From the NCBI GenBank assembly GCA_958431155.1, contig OY288106.1:1029161-1093160 (forward strand): 64,000 nucleotides of DNA, written 5' to 3'. Shown piece by piece: positions 8,400 through 17,157 of this stretch (the first letter of the stretch is position 1; each line of letters opens with the position of its first letter). Below the pieces are notes generated by a model. The model saw only the letters and a list, made by a program, of their open reading frames with translations. It did not search any database and had not been told where the DNA came from. Made by a program: the position numbers and the translations under genes. This DNA comes from an uncultured candidatus Porisulfidus sp. (GTDB taxonomy: Bacteria; Pseudomonadota; Gammaproteobacteria; Poriferisulfidales; Poriferisulfidaceae).

Positions 8400-9175
8400 A
8401 TCTTGCGGAACTCCAAGCCAGGATGCTGGAGGCGGTGACCCGGGCGGGAGATGCGGATCCCGGGCTCAATTCCTTGATTTCTCCGGCTCGCGGCATCCAG
8501 CCGGAAATACGTCTGGATGCCTATCGAACCAACATCAGAGGAGCGCATCTGGAAGCACTTGGCGCCGCTTATCCGGTCACCCAGGAAGTCTTGGGTCCCC
8601 GCTACTGGCGGCAACTCCTGGCACAGGAAATTCCGGCATTCGGGTCCCAGTCCCCCGATCTCCATGAATACGGCGATTTCCTGCCCGAACTCCTCAGTCG
8701 GGCTCAGGAAAGCTATGAGGAACTGACCGATTTCGGTTATCTCGGCGAACTCGCGCAACTCGAATGGCAGATCCACCTGGCGCGATTCAAGGCACCGGAC
8801 CCGGATTTTGATTGGGCGGCCTTTCAAGCCCTAGAACCGGACCGCCAAATGCGGGTTCGTTTCACTTTGAGTCACGCGCTGCACAAGATGCGATTTTCCC
8901 AGCCCGTCGACGCGATCTGGCATTCCCACCAAGTAGACGGACTGGACCTCCCACCTCGATCCCCGGTCGCCTGTTGCGTGCACCGGAAGGAGTCGTTCGA
9001 CGTGACTGTTACCCGACTGTCCGAAGATGAGTGGAAACTGCTGGAAGCGCTCAGCAAGGGTCAATGTTTGGAAGCTCTACCTGCTGGAGATTCTCAAGCC
9101 ACCGTTCGGACCCTGCACGACTGGATTCAGTGCGGATGGATCAACGGATTTCGGGAGAGGCAATGGCCTGATTAG
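8396..9175 (+). CDS. bufC: DUF2063 partner protein of the MNIO enzyme, BufC-like
   Basis: A 259-residue protein with the N-terminal DUF2063 helical domain (LAELQARMLEAV... LDAYRTNIRGAHLEALGAAYPVTQEVLG), the recognition partner that presents the peptide precursor to DUF692 enzymes. A hydrophobic FGYLGELAQLEW segment and a C-terminal winged-helix-like domain follow, as in BufC-type proteins. The ATG overlaps the stop of the MNIO gene (ATGA), implying coupled translation and a fixed ratio of the two. No DoxX-like bufD gene, found in some bufferin loci, follows. Confidence 0.85.
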   Translation: MNLAELQARMLEAVTRAGDADPGLNSLISPARGIQPEIRLDAYRTNIRGAHLEALGAAYPVTQEVLGPRYWRQLLAQEIPAFGSQSPDLHEYGDFLPELLSRAQESYEELTDFGYLGELAQLEWQIHLARFKAPDPDFDWAAFQALEPDRQMRVRFTLSHALHKMRFSQPVDAIWHSHQVDGLDLPPRSPVACCVHRKESFDVTVTRLSEDEWKLLEALSKGQCLEALPAGDSQATVRTLHDWIQCGWINGFRERQWPD

Positions 9176-9206
9176 TGTTCGACATGCCCAAGCATGGTAG
9201 CGTGGC

Positions 9207-9440
9207 TCAGGATGCCAATTTTTTGTATAGCGAATCAAACCGAGTGCGGTTTTCCCTGTAGGCGCGCATCACGCGAGGTCGCACCGTACTGCAACACCGA
9301 TCCTTCAGAAGGTTTCTGAGGGCTTCTTCAACGAGAGTCCGAACTTCGCGATCTTCTTCTTTTGCCAAGGTATGTAATTCGGCCAGTAATGCGCTATCGA
9401 TCCGAGTGACAAACTCAACGCGAGAAGTTTGCGCGGTCAT
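9207..9440 (-). CDS. Ribbon-helix-helix (CopG-like) small protein
   Basis: A 77-residue basic protein. Residues 7-45 (RVEFVTRIDSALLAELHTLA, then LVEEALRNLL) match a beta strand followed by two helices, as in CopG/Arc/MetJ DNA-binding dimers, many of which are antitoxins or autorepressors. It lies 12 bases downstream of tyrS on the same strand, so it may simply be transcribed with tyrS. No toxin-like ORF accompanies it; the other neighbour is convergent bufC. Function beyond DNA binding is not inferable. Confidence 0.6.
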   Translation of the reverse strand: MTAQTSRVEFVTRIDSALLAELHTLAKEEDREVRTLVEEALRNLLKDRCCSTVRPRVMRAYRENRTRFDSLYKKLAS

Positions 9441-9452
9441 ACGCTTAGACCA

Positions 9453-10646
9453 CTAATGCTTGGTCAAGTGCACCCGCGCCACACGGCGACGGCCAACCTG
9501 CAGCACGACCGGATTGTCGAAAGGCAGTTTGCATTTCAGGTTGTCGACTTTCTCCCCGTCCATCCGGACGGCACCGGCTTCGATCATCCGCCGTGCATCT
9601 GAGGTTGACGAACATAGCCCCGCTTGCTGGAGAGCATTCGGTAGCAGCAATGCTTCTCCCGCCGTCAATGCGATCTCCTCCATGTCCTCCGGTAACTGGT
9701 GGTCGCGAAAGCGCGCCGTGAAATCTGCCTGCGCCTGTTCGGCTGCCTGCTCGCCATGGAACCGGGCGACGAGTTCCCGAGCCAACTCCAGTTTTGCGTC
9801 GCGGGGATTGCCTCCGTCCTCGACCCGTCGGCGCAAATCCTCCAGCTCCGGCTCCGGCCGCAGGCTCAGCAGGTCGAAATACCGCCACATCATCGGATCC
9901 GACAGCGACATCAACTTTCCGAACATCTGTCCGGGGTCTTCCTGAATCCCGATGGCATTGTCGTAGGATTTGGACATTTTCCGTACGCCATCCGTCCCTT
10001 CCAGCAACGGCAGGGTCATTACAACCTGCGATGGTTGTCCACGCCGTTTTTGTAATTCCCGCCCAACCAAGAGGTTGAACGTCTGATCCGTACCGCCTAA
10101 TTCCACATCCGCCTCCAGCATGACCGAATCGTAACCCTGGATCAGGGGATATAGGAACTCGTGTATCGAAATCGGCTGATTCTCTCCGTAGCGCTTGGCG
10201 AAATCATCCCGCTCCAGCATACGCGCCACCGTGTGTTCTGAAGCTAGGCGCACCAAGTCGTCCGGCGTCATCTGGTCCATCCACTCCGAGTTGAAACGCA
10301 CCTCGGTCTTCTCTCGATCCAGAATCTTGAATGCCTGTTCCAAGTAGGTCTTCTGGTTGTCTTGCAGTTCCTGAGCGGTCAGAATCGGGCGGGTGGCATT
10401 ACGTCCAGACGGATCTCCGATCCGTCCCGTGAAATCTCCGACCAAAAAAATCACCTGATGCCCAAGATCTTGAAATTGGCGCATTTTATGAATCAGAACC
10501 GTGTGACCCAGATGCAGGTCCGGCGCCGTCGGATCGAACCCGGCCTTGACCCGCAGCGGCCTATCGCCTTCCAGACGTTCGGCCAGATCCTCCTTGTGGA
10601 AAACCTGTTCAGTTCCACGCAGAAGAACTGTGAGTTGAGTGTTCAC
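9453..10646 (-). CDS. tyrS: Tyrosyl-tRNA synthetase, TyrZ-like class
   Basis: Class I aminoacyl-tRNA synthetase charging tRNA-Tyr. The ATP-binding HIGH-type motif appears as PDLHLGH, and the second signature is KMSKS within [14 protein letters not shown]-terminal S4 RNA-binding domain ([19 protein letters not shown]) is present. The sequence [15 protein letters not shown] marks the second TyrRS subtype seen in Pseudomonas and Haemophilus rather than the E. coli type. The 397-residue length is typical. The only plausible start is GTG 10646, without a strong Shine-Dalgarno. A TATAAT hexamer on this strand (10765-10760), in the 284-base divergent region shared with the M23 gene, is a weak candidate -10 box. 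Confidence 0.95.
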   Translation of the reverse strand: MNTQLTVLLRGTEQVFHKEDLAERLEGDRPLRVKAGFDPTAPDLHLGHTVLIHKMRQFQDLGHQVIFLVGDFTGRIGDPSGRNATRPILTAQELQDNQKTYLEQAFKILDREKTEVRFNSEWMDQMTPDDLVRLASEHTVARMLERDDFAKRYGENQPISIHEFLYPLIQGYDSVMLEADVELGGTDQTFNLLVGRELQKRRGQPSQVVMTLPLLEGTDGVRKMSKSYDNAIGIQEDPGQMFGKLMSLSDPMMWRYFDLLSLRPEPELEDLRRRVEDGGNPRDAKLELARELVARFHGEQAAEQAQADFTARFRDHQLPEDMEEIALTAGEALLLPNALQQAGLCSSTSDARRMIEAGAVRMDGEKVDNLKCKLPFDNPVVLQVGRRRVARVHLTKH

Positions 10647-10930
10647 AAATACAGGAAAACAGGTGAATAATTTTGAAAACGGAACGCTTGCATAGGAATT
10701 GCGCCGCGCCCAAGAACCTATCTAAGGAAAGCCCCATGTGCGGCAAGCGGGTCTTGTTTATTATAAATGCCCTTCGGAAAATCACCCGCCTGTCCCGCGA
10801 ATCGAGCTCCTGCCAATTCCGCCTATCTCAGCCCAACCACTTTTTGAAATTCAGGATTTCAGAAAGTTGACTAGTCACAATTAATTCGATAGAGTTCCTG
10901 TCAATCTTCCTAGTACTTGCCCGTTTCGGC

Positions 10931-12316
10931 ATGTTTTTGCGATTATTTTCTCGGGCCGATTTTTCGCCAAGGCCAAACCGGCGGCATGCGTTAGTGATGT
11001 TCGTCTCTCTCTGCCTGCTGGGAGGCATCCTATCTCTCATCCCGAAACCCAGCGACACCTTCACGTCTGTCACACCCATACCCCTGCAACCGCCCCCACG
11101 CTCGACCGAACCGCAGATTTCCCAACCCGTATCATCTGCCGGACAACCCGGAACCCCTCCCGCCCCTCTAAAACAAAACACAAAAAATCCTGACGCCTCT
11201 CCTGCTCTGCGCAAGTGGGATGAGGAAATCACGGTGCGTTCCGGCGATTCGCTCAGTACGATCTTCAAACGGTTGGGCCTAAGCCGCTCGATTCCCCCCC
11301 TGCTGCGGCTCGGTGCCGCCACCGAGGCGCTACACCGACTGCGCCCCGGTCAGGTCCTGCACATCTTCCAGGACGACCAGGGATTGCGTCATCTGATGTA
11401 CCGGCCAACGCTCACTCAAGAAACCCACTACTGGCGCATACCCGGTGGAACCTATACTGTCGGCCATATCGACCTGCCGGTGGAGCACAGACGGCGGGTG
11501 GTCAGCGGAACGATCGGCCGCACGCTATTCGAGGCCGGGGATGACGCGGGTCTCAGTCCTTCCATGATTCTGGAGCTCGCGCGCATCTTCGGCTGGGACA
11601 TCGACTTTGCCCTGGAAATCCGTAAGGGCGATCAATTCAAACTGGTCTGGGACGAGCATTGGGTTCAAGGACGATATGCTGCAGACGGCCCGATCCTTGC
11701 TGCCGAATTCATCAACCAAGGTCGGACGCACCAGGCTTTGCGCTACATCCGGAAGGACGGGCGCGCTGACTACTACACGCCGGATGGCAAACATCTTCGC
11801 AAGCAATTCCTGCGTACTCCCGTGGATTTCACCCGGATCAGCTCCCACTTCAATCCGCGCCGACTGCATCCGGTCCTCAAGCGGGTCCGGCCGCACCGGG
11901 GCGTGGATTATGCCGCTCCGACAGGCACTCCCGTCTATGCGGCCGGCAACGGAACCGTTATACACCGCGGCTGGAAAGGCGGCTATGGCCGGGTGATTTT
12001 CATCCGGCACGGCACCCGCTACACCACCGTCTATGCGCATCTCTCACGGTATGCTCGGGGTCTCAGGGTTGGCAGCAAAGTCACCCAAGGACAAATCATC
12101 GGCCGAGTGGGAAGATCCGGTGTGGCTACCGGTCCCCACCTGCATTATGAATTTCGTATCGACGGCGTTCACCGGAATCCTGTCAAGATCGGATTTCCTC
12201 CTCTCGATCCCCTTCGGTATGTCGAACTCGCCGACTTTCGCCAGCAAACGTGGCCTATGTTGATCGCTTTGAGAATGCCCTACAATCTCCGTATGGCCTA
12301 CGCCGATGTCCAATGA
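10931..12316 (+). CDS. M23 family murein endopeptidase, MepM/YebA-like
   Basis: A 461-residue cell-wall hydrolase. It has an N-terminal membrane anchor (VMFVSLCLLGGIL), a proline-rich linker, a LysM/OapA-type region (EITVRSGDSLSTIFKRLGLS) and a C-terminal LytM/M23 domain with zinc ligands in HRGVDYAAPTG and GPHLHYEF plus the YAHL motif. Such enzymes cut peptidoglycan cross-links to allow insertion of new murein. Neighbours tyrS (divergent) and anmK (overlapping by four bases downstream) form a conserved gammaproteobacterial arrangement linking wall turnover with anhydro-MurNAc recycling. Confidence 0.9.
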   Translation: MFLRLFSRADFSPRPNRRHALVMFVSLCLLGGILSLIPKPSDTFTSVTPIPLQPPPRSTEPQISQPVSSAGQPGTPPAPLKQNTKNPDASPALRKWDEEITVRSGDSLSTIFKRLGLSRSIPPLLRLGAATEALHRLRPGQVLHIFQDDQGLRHLMYRPTLTQETHYWRIPGGTYTVGHIDLPVEHRRRVVSGTIGRTLFEAGDDAGLSPSMILELARIFGWDIDFALEIRKGDQFKLVWDEHWVQGRYAADGPILAAEFINQGRTHQALRYIRKDGRADYYTPDGKHLRKQFLRTPVDFTRISSHFNPRRLHPVLKRVRPHRGVDYAAPTGTPVYAAGNGTVIHRGWKGGYGRVIFIRHGTRYTTVYAHLSRYARGLRVGSKVTQGQIIGRVGRSGVATGPHLHYEFRIDGVHRNPVKIGFPPLDPLRYVELADFRQQTWPMLIALRMPYNLRMAYADVQ

Positions 12317-13407
12317 GCATGCTGTATCTCGGTGCCTTGTCAGGCACCAGCATGAATTCCATTGATGCCGCCCTCTTTGACTTCGCTCCCGAACAACCCA
12401 AACTTCTCACCCGTCACGACACTCCTTTTCCCGACCTCCTCCAGGAAAAGCTCCAGCACCTGATCCTCAACCCGCACTCGCTGCGAGAATACGCATTGGC
12501 TGAGCATGCGCTCAGCGAAAGCTTTGCTCAATGCATCCAGATTCTGCTCGAAAATTGCGCAGTGACCCCAGATCGGATCACCGCGGTAGGAATCCACGGC
12601 CAAACCCTTCTTCACCAAACTGGCGACGAACCTTCACTGACACTGCAACTCCTCAACCCGAGCCGAATCAGCGCCCGATGCGGAATATCGGTAATCAGCG
12701 ATTTTCGGCGGCGCGACCTGGCGGAAGGCGGAGAAGGCGCCCCGCTCGCGCCACTCGCCCACTACCGCCTGTTTCATTCAGCGGACGAAAACCGGGCCGT
12801 AGTGAACATTGGCGGCATTGCGAACGTCTCTTGGCTGCCCGCCGAAGGACCGGTGCAGGGCTACGACAGCGGACCAGGTGGCGGCCTGCTGGATGAGTGG
12901 AGCCAACTGCACCTCGGTGAGAATTACGATCGTGGTGGCCAATGGGGAAGAACCGGAACGGTACAGGAAAAACTTTTGGAGACGATGCTGCGCGACCCTT
13001 ACTTCGCCCAATCCCCACCCAAGAGCACGAGCCGAGAATACTTCAGTCGTTCCTGGGTTGAAGGCATGGTCGTGGACCATCCGGCCAGCCCTGAAGACAT
13101 ACAGGCAACCCTGACCGAACTAACCGCCCGCAGTATCGGAGCCGCATTGCTAGCCTCCTCGCCGGCAATACAGAGAGTGTTGCTCTGTGGCGGCGGTGCG
13201 CGGAATGCCTTCCTCAGGGAACGTCTCGCCGCCCAGTTGCCCGTGCCTGTCGAGCCGACCGACGAATACGGCCTGGACGCCGAATGGGTGGAATGCTTTC
13301 TGTTTGCACTGCTTGCCTACCTACACGATCGCAAGGAAGCCGTGGACTTGACGGAAATCACGGGCAGCCGCAAGGCTACCGTGCTGGGCGCGGCTTGGCC
13401 GGCTTGA
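12313..13407 (+). CDS. anmK: Anhydro-N-acetylmuramic acid kinase
   Basis: AnmK phosphorylates and opens 1,6-anhydro-MurNAc, recycling murein sugars to MurNAc-6-phosphate. It shows the N-terminal phosphate loop LGALSGTSMNSIDAALFDF, ATP-binding DSGPGGGLLDEW and a later VLLCGGGARNAFL motif. The start chosen is ATG 12313, which overlaps the M23 stop as ATGA; an upstream in-frame start at 12250 would lie inside the M23 gene and adds unrelated sequence. The resulting 364 residues match the family. Co-translation with a murein endopeptidase is functionally coherent. Confidence 0.95.
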   Translation: MSMLYLGALSGTSMNSIDAALFDFAPEQPKLLTRHDTPFPDLLQEKLQHLILNPHSLREYALAEHALSESFAQCIQILLENCAVTPDRITAVGIHGQTLLHQTGDEPSLTLQLLNPSRISARCGISVISDFRRRDLAEGGEGAPLAPLAHYRLFHSADENRAVVNIGGIANVSWLPAEGPVQGYDSGPGGGLLDEWSQLHLGENYDRGGQWGRTGTVQEKLLETMLRDPYFAQSPPKSTSREYFSRSWVEGMVVDHPASPEDIQATLTELTARSIGAALLASSPAIQRVLLCGGGARNAFLRERLAAQLPVPVEPTDEYGLDAEWVECFLFALLAYLHDRKEAVDLTEITGSRKATVLGAAWPA

Positions 13408-13416
13408 GGGTCGGTT

Positions 13417-13782
13417 TTACGGGGAGAACGAAGATCCGCAGCCACAGGTGGTCGTGGCGTTGGGATTCCGGATTACGAACTGCGCGCCTTCCAGGCCTTC
13501 GGTATAGTCGATCTCAGCCCCTACCAGGTACTGGAAACTCATCGGGTCAATCAGGAGGGTGACCCCAGAATTCTCAACCTGAGTATCGCCATCCTGGATT
13601 TCCTCATCAAACGTAAATCCGTACTGGAACCCGGAACACCCGCCTCCGCTCACGAAAACACGCAACTTCAGCGCGTCGTTTTTTTCTTCCTCGATCAGCT
13701 TTTTCACCTTCTGTGCAGCCGAATCGGTAAAGATCAAGGGTGTAGCCGAGTCCATCTCAGTGACAGGCATCGCTTCGCTCAT
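13417..13782 (-). CDS. erpA: A-type iron-sulfur carrier protein ErpA
   Basis: A 121-residue HesB/YadR/YfhF-type scaffold that delivers Fe-S clusters to apoproteins. The three invariant cysteines are visible in [11 protein letters not shown] and in the C-terminal CGCGSSF. The proximity to argC and anmK is common for erpA in gammaproteobacteria. About ten residues precede the conserved start of the fold ([13 protein letters not shown]), so a slightly later start is possible. It is convergent with anmK across nine bases. Confidence 0.93.
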   Translation of the reverse strand: MSEAMPVTEMDSATPLIFTDSAAQKVKKLIEEEKNDALKLRVFVSGGGCSGFQYGFTFDEEIQDGDTQVENSGVTLLIDPMSFQYLVGAEIDYTEGLEGAQFVIRNPNATTTCGCGSSFSP

Positions 13783-13893
13783 TCGCCATCCTCAAAGCTC
13801 GTTTCTCAGCCTACTAATATAGCATAAAAACCGGATGCACCATGACCAAGGTGAAGTTAACCGATTGTCTTTCCTTGGAATTTTTCCCGCTGC

Positions 13894-14586
13894 TCAATCG
13901 GGATCCGACATCGCCCGACGCCAGCTGAAACTTTTATTGATTGCTTTCAACTTCTTGCCGCTCGGAGACACCTTGACTTCGATCCGTTCGACTTCAAATC
14001 TCTCAGGCAGCTGGAATTCCCCGCTCAACGCCACGAAATGACGAAATGAAAAAGACTGTTGCTGGCTGTCTTCGACGAGGCCTGAAAGACGGTGCCGCCC
14101 CGGGCTGCCCTCCGTGTGGCCATGCAATACGAGATCGTAGCGACCTTCCGCGATATTGGAAAAGTCTCCTTGGTAGAGAACCAGGCGGTACCCCCAGCGT
14201 CCGTTTTCGCCAACCACAAAAACTTTAAGCGCGTGGATGGAGAGTTTTTCCTCCCGATTCGGTCCCGTGATCTTTCGGAACAATTCGAGTTCCTCGCGGA
14301 TCTTCCTCAATTCGGCTTCACTGGTCTGCAACATGTCCCGAAGATACTCGAGCGTCTGATTGCTCACTTCCAAACGCCGTTCCGCCATGGTTCGGTCCAC
14401 CATCAAAACCTCGTTGCGCCGCATCAATTCCTTGATCTGTTCGTCCTGCCGTACATCCATGATCTCCAGTTCGTGAACGGATACCCGCAGAGCATAGATG
14501 CCGATGAAATAAGCCAAAGCGCCAGACAACGCCATCAGCAGGACGATCAGCGGCCAGGCCTCCGCTGACGGGAAGCGAAATCTCAT
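13894..14586 (-). CDS. DUF6776-type inner-membrane coiled-coil protein
   Basis: A 230-residue protein starting MRFRFPSAEAW, with one membrane segment (PLIVLLMALSGALAYFIGIY), a periplasmic coiled coil (roughly residues 45-100, with ELEIMDVRQDEQIKELMRR and similar heptads) and a beta-rich C-terminal domain (YRLVLYQGDFSN...GRYDLVLHGH). This matches a conserved gammaproteobacterial family usually annotated DUF6776, of unknown function, found beside argC and erpA. The ATG overlaps the argC stop (ATGA). A much longer reading frame extends upstream, but it runs through argC in the wrong frame and is not real. Confidence 0.7.
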   Translation of the reverse strand: MRFRFPSAEAWPLIVLLMALSGALAYFIGIYALRVSVHELEIMDVRQDEQIKELMRRNEVLMVDRTMAERRLEVSNQTLEYLRDMLQTSEAELRKIREELELFRKITGPNREEKLSIHALKVFVVGENGRWGYRLVLYQGDFSNIAEGRYDLVLHGHTEGSPGRHRLSGLVEDSQQQSFSFRHFVALSGEFQLPERFEVERIEVKVSPSGKKLKAINKSFSWRRAMSDPD

Positions 14587-15611
14587 GCCGGTAGCGCGAT
14601 CTGCGACAGACCGGTCCGCTCTGGAAGACCGAACATCAGGTTCATGTTCTGAACCGCCTGTCCCGCTGCTCCTTTGACAAGGTTGTCGATGGCGGAAATG
14701 ATCACCAGCGGCTCGCCTTGGCCGGGGTGCAGGGCGATCCGGCAGACATTCGATCCACGCACGTTTTTGGTCTGCGGCAGGCTCTCCGGCGGCATTACGT
14801 CTACAAATGGCTCGGCACCGTAACGCTGCTCGTACAGTTCCTGCACCGATTCCCCAGACAATTCGGTCCATGCATAAAGAGTCGCCAGAATTCCCCGAAT
14901 CATCGGAGCCACATGGGGCGTAAACGTCAACCGCACTGACTGGCCGGCGGCTTGCTCGAGAGCCTGGGCGATTTCCGGCCCGTGCCGATGCCGGTGAACA
15001 CCATAGGCTCGGAAGTTTTCCATTGCTTCGCTCATCAGCAGGGGTGTGCTGGCTTGGCGCCCTGCTCCGCTGATGCCGGATTTGGCATCTGCGATTAGAT
15101 GTTCCAAATCCACTGCAGCCGATTCCAGAAGTGGCAAGAGCCCCAGAATCACCGCCGTCGGATAGCAACCCGGATTCGCCACAAGCCTCGCCCCACCCAC
15201 TTGCGCCCGATTCAGTTCCGGCAATCCGTAAACTGCTTCCTCCAACAATTCCGGGCAAACATGCGGCATCTGGTAATGCGACTCCCAGACCTGAGGGTCT
15301 CGCAGCCGGAAGTCAGCCGCAAGATCAATCACCCGCCGGCCCTGCTCCAGGAGCTGTGGGGTCTGTTGCATCGCGGTGCCATTCGGTGCTGCAAAAAACA
15401 CCACCGCACATTCAGTTTCATACAACTGCTGATGCGGGACATAGGCAAGGTCCACCCAAGCACGCAAGTGCGGGTGAACATCGGCCACAGGTCTGCCCGA
15501 CTCGGAATCCGAGCTGACCGCTACCACCTCGACTTCGGGGTGGTCACTGAGCAACCGCAGCAATTCCACACCGGTATAGCCGGTTGCCCCTACAATGCCT
15601 GCCTGAATCAT
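14583..15611 (-). CDS. argC: N-acetyl-gamma-glutamyl-phosphate reductase
   Basis: ArgC reduces N-acetylglutamyl phosphate to the semialdehyde in arginine biosynthesis. It has an N-terminal NADP-binding motif AGIVGATGYTGVELLRLL, the catalytic cysteine in NPGCYPT, and a conserved AKSGISGAGR loop. At 342 residues it is the type I form. No other arg genes adjoin, so the pathway is dispersed. The ATG at 15611 immediately opens the conserved beta strand, leaving no room for doubt about the start. Confidence 0.96.
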   Translation of the reverse strand: MIQAGIVGATGYTGVELLRLLSDHPEVEVVAVSSDSESGRPVADVHPHLRAWVDLAYVPHQQLYETECAVVFFAAPNGTAMQQTPQLLEQGRRVIDLAADFRLRDPQVWESHYQMPHVCPELLEEAVYGLPELNRAQVGGARLVANPGCYPTAVILGLLPLLESAAVDLEHLIADAKSGISGAGRQASTPLLMSEAMENFRAYGVHRHRHGPEIAQALEQAAGQSVRLTFTPHVAPMIRGILATLYAWTELSGESVQELYEQRYGAEPFVDVMPPESLPQTKNVRGSNVCRIALHPGQGEPLVIISAIDNLVKGAAGQAVQNMNLMFGLPERTGLSQIALPA

Positions 15612-15677
15612 CTGTCGGCCCTATACAATGCAGGCGCCCATCATATCTGATTGATCGCCTGTTCTATACTGGAAAAC

Positions 15678-16103
15678 ATGCTCTGGCTCAAAGCGCTGCA
15701 CCTGATTTTCATGGTGACCTGGTTTGCCGGCCTGTTCTATCTGCCCCGCCTGTTCGTCTATCACGCAATGAGTGACGACGAGATCAGCCTCCAGCGTTTC
15801 TGCGTCATGGAGCGGAAATTACTGTGGGGCATCACCACCCCAGGCGGAGTACTAACCCTTCTGTTCGGGTTCTGGCTGTTGAGCTACCGGCCCGATCTGC
15901 TCTCCGCAGGTTGGATGCAACTGAAATTGATCCTGATCGGCGCTTTGGTCGGATATCATGCGTGGTGCATTCTCCTGCAGCGCCGGTTCGCGCGGGGAGA
16001 CAACCGACACGGGCATGTCTGGTATCGGTGGTTCAATGAGGCGCCCATGGTCGTCCTGGCTGCCGTCATCATCTTGACAGTGCTGCGCCCGGAAGTGTTC
16101 TAG
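15678..16103 (+). CDS. hemJ: Protoporphyrinogen IX oxidase HemJ
   Basis: A 141-residue, four-helix membrane protein of the HemJ (formerly UPF0093) family, the heme-binding protoporphyrinogen oxidase of many Gram-negative bacteria without HemG or HemY. The hallmark MLWLKALHLIFMVTWFAGLFYLPR, with its conserved His and Trp, begins at ATG 15678, preceded by GGAAAAC as ribosome site. LKLILIGALVGYHAW and a C-terminal helix follow. Another heme gene, hemL, lies within the window but is not adjacent. It is divergent from argC with about 65 bases between. Confidence 0.92.
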   Translation: MLWLKALHLIFMVTWFAGLFYLPRLFVYHAMSDDEISLQRFCVMERKLLWGITTPGGVLTLLFGFWLLSYRPDLLSAGWMQLKLILIGALVGYHAWCILLQRRFARGDNRHGHVWYRWFNEAPMVVLAAVIILTVLRPEVF

Positions 16104-16109
16104 ACTCCG

Positions 16110-16436
16110 TCAACCCTTGCCTTTTTCAGCAAGTTTCATGTAGTACAGGCGATTCCGAAGGAAGTGGGAGAACTCGTAATACCCGACCAATCCATCGCCA
16201 TTCTGGTCAATCACGTGAAAGACCTGATGCAACCCTTTCGCCGTGGGCGCTCGCGCTTCCTCTTCGCAAATAAACTCGTTGCGATTCAGGTCCGTCCCCC
16301 AGAAGGCTCCCGCCTCGTAACCTTTTCCACCACCGCCACCACCATCCTGCGACACAGCCGGACCGCCCACCCAGAACACCGTGGCAATCAGGCATAATGC
16401 CTTCGCTACCCAAATGCGGAATCGTTTTGTCATCAT
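16110..16436 (-). CDS. Small secreted EF-hand protein
   Basis: About 108 residues. It starts MMTKRFRIW with a signal peptide (ALCLIATVFWVGGPAVSQ), followed by a glycine tract. Two EF-hand-like calcium loops are visible: DLNRNEFICEEE (degenerate) and DQNGDGLVGYYE (canonical positions D-N-D-E). The product is probably a periplasmic calcium-binding protein of unknown role. I prefer ATG 16436 over the upstream start because an AGGAGGAGAGG purine tract precedes it and the signal peptide then begins properly. It is convergent with hemJ and divergent from the HAD gene. Confidence 0.65.
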   Translation of the reverse strand: MMTKRFRIWVAKALCLIATVFWVGGPAVSQDGGGGGGKGYEAGAFWGTDLNRNEFICEEEARAPTAKGLHQVFHVIDQNGDGLVGYYEFSHFLRNRLYYMKLAEKGKG

Positions 16437-16482
16437 CCCCGCAACCTCTCCTCCTATCCTACCGCACCTCACCGTCTGCCGC

Positions 16483-17157
16483 ATGAACGCGACCGCCCTT
16501 TACGATCTGGATCATACGCTGATCGACTGTGACAGCGACTACGAATGGGGACAATTCCTGGCGGACTCCGGGGAAATCGATGGGGATGCCTACCGCGCCC
16601 GCAACCAGGCCTTCTACAACGACTACCATAACGGAACCTTGGACCCGGTCGCATACCTGAAGTTCGTTCTGGCCCCTCTCGGACAAATCGACAAGCAGCG
16701 ATTGGAAGAATTTCGCGCGCAGTTCATGGAGACCCGGATCCACCCCTCCCTGCGACCTCGGGCTCAGCAGTTGATTGCGGAACACCGCAAACGCGGTCTG
16801 CGGCAGGTGGTCGTGACTTCGACCAATGCCTTCATTGCGGAGCCGATCGTACAGGCATTGGGCATTCCGACCCTGATCGCACCCCGACCCGAAATGCAGG
16901 CGGGACAATACACCGGAGAACTGCTTGATTCATCCTGCTTCGCTGCCGACAAGCCGAAACGGGTTCGAGCCTGGGCAGAACAAGAAGGCATCCGACTTGG
17001 AGAAACCTGGGGATATTCCGATTCGTTCAACGACATCCCGCTTTTAGAGTTCGTTGACCACCCGGTAGCAGTGGACCCCGACTCGTCCCTGCGCGCCCAC
17101 GCACAGGAACAGGATTGGGAGATCATCAGCCTGAACGGAGACTATTCCGGAGAATAG
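16483..17157 (+). CDS. HAD-IB family hydrolase
   Basis: A 224-residue phosphatase-like protein of the SerB-related HAD subfamily IB. Motif I is LYDLDHTLIDCDSDYEWG (catalytic D8 and D10), motif II includes VVVTSTNAF, and motif III/IV is YSDSFNDIPLLE. Related proteins hydrolyse phosphoserine-like or phospholipid headgroup substrates; the exact substrate is unknown. The start is ATG 16483, where homology begins. The 3' end overlaps the convergent PfkB gene by 16 bases. Confidence 0.85.
   Translation: MNATALYDLDHTLIDCDSDYEWGQFLADSGEIDGDAYRARNQAFYNDYHNGTLDPVAYLKFVLAPLGQIDKQRLEEFRAQFMETRIHPSLRPRAQQLIAEHRKRGLRQVVVTSTNAFIAEPIVQALGIPTLIAPRPEMQAGQYTGELLDSSCFAADKPKRVRAWAEQEGIRLGETWGYSDSFNDIPLLEFVDHPVAVDPDSSLRAHAQEQDWEIISLNGDYSGE

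Noticed and set aside
9445-9888. 147-residue ORF over the tyrS 3' end
   Set aside because: Out-of-frame, arginine/glycine-rich shadow of tyrS.
12250-12312. Upstream extension of the anmK frame
   Set aside because: It lies inside the M23 gene; ATG 12313 overlaps the M23 stop and starts the conserved N-terminus.
13783-13893. Gene in the interval between erpA and DUF6776
   Set aside because: 111 bases with no start-to-stop frame of plausible content; probably the erpA leader.
14587-15258. Long N-terminal extension of the DUF6776 frame
   Set aside because: Same-strand overlap with argC in another frame; no recognisable sequence.
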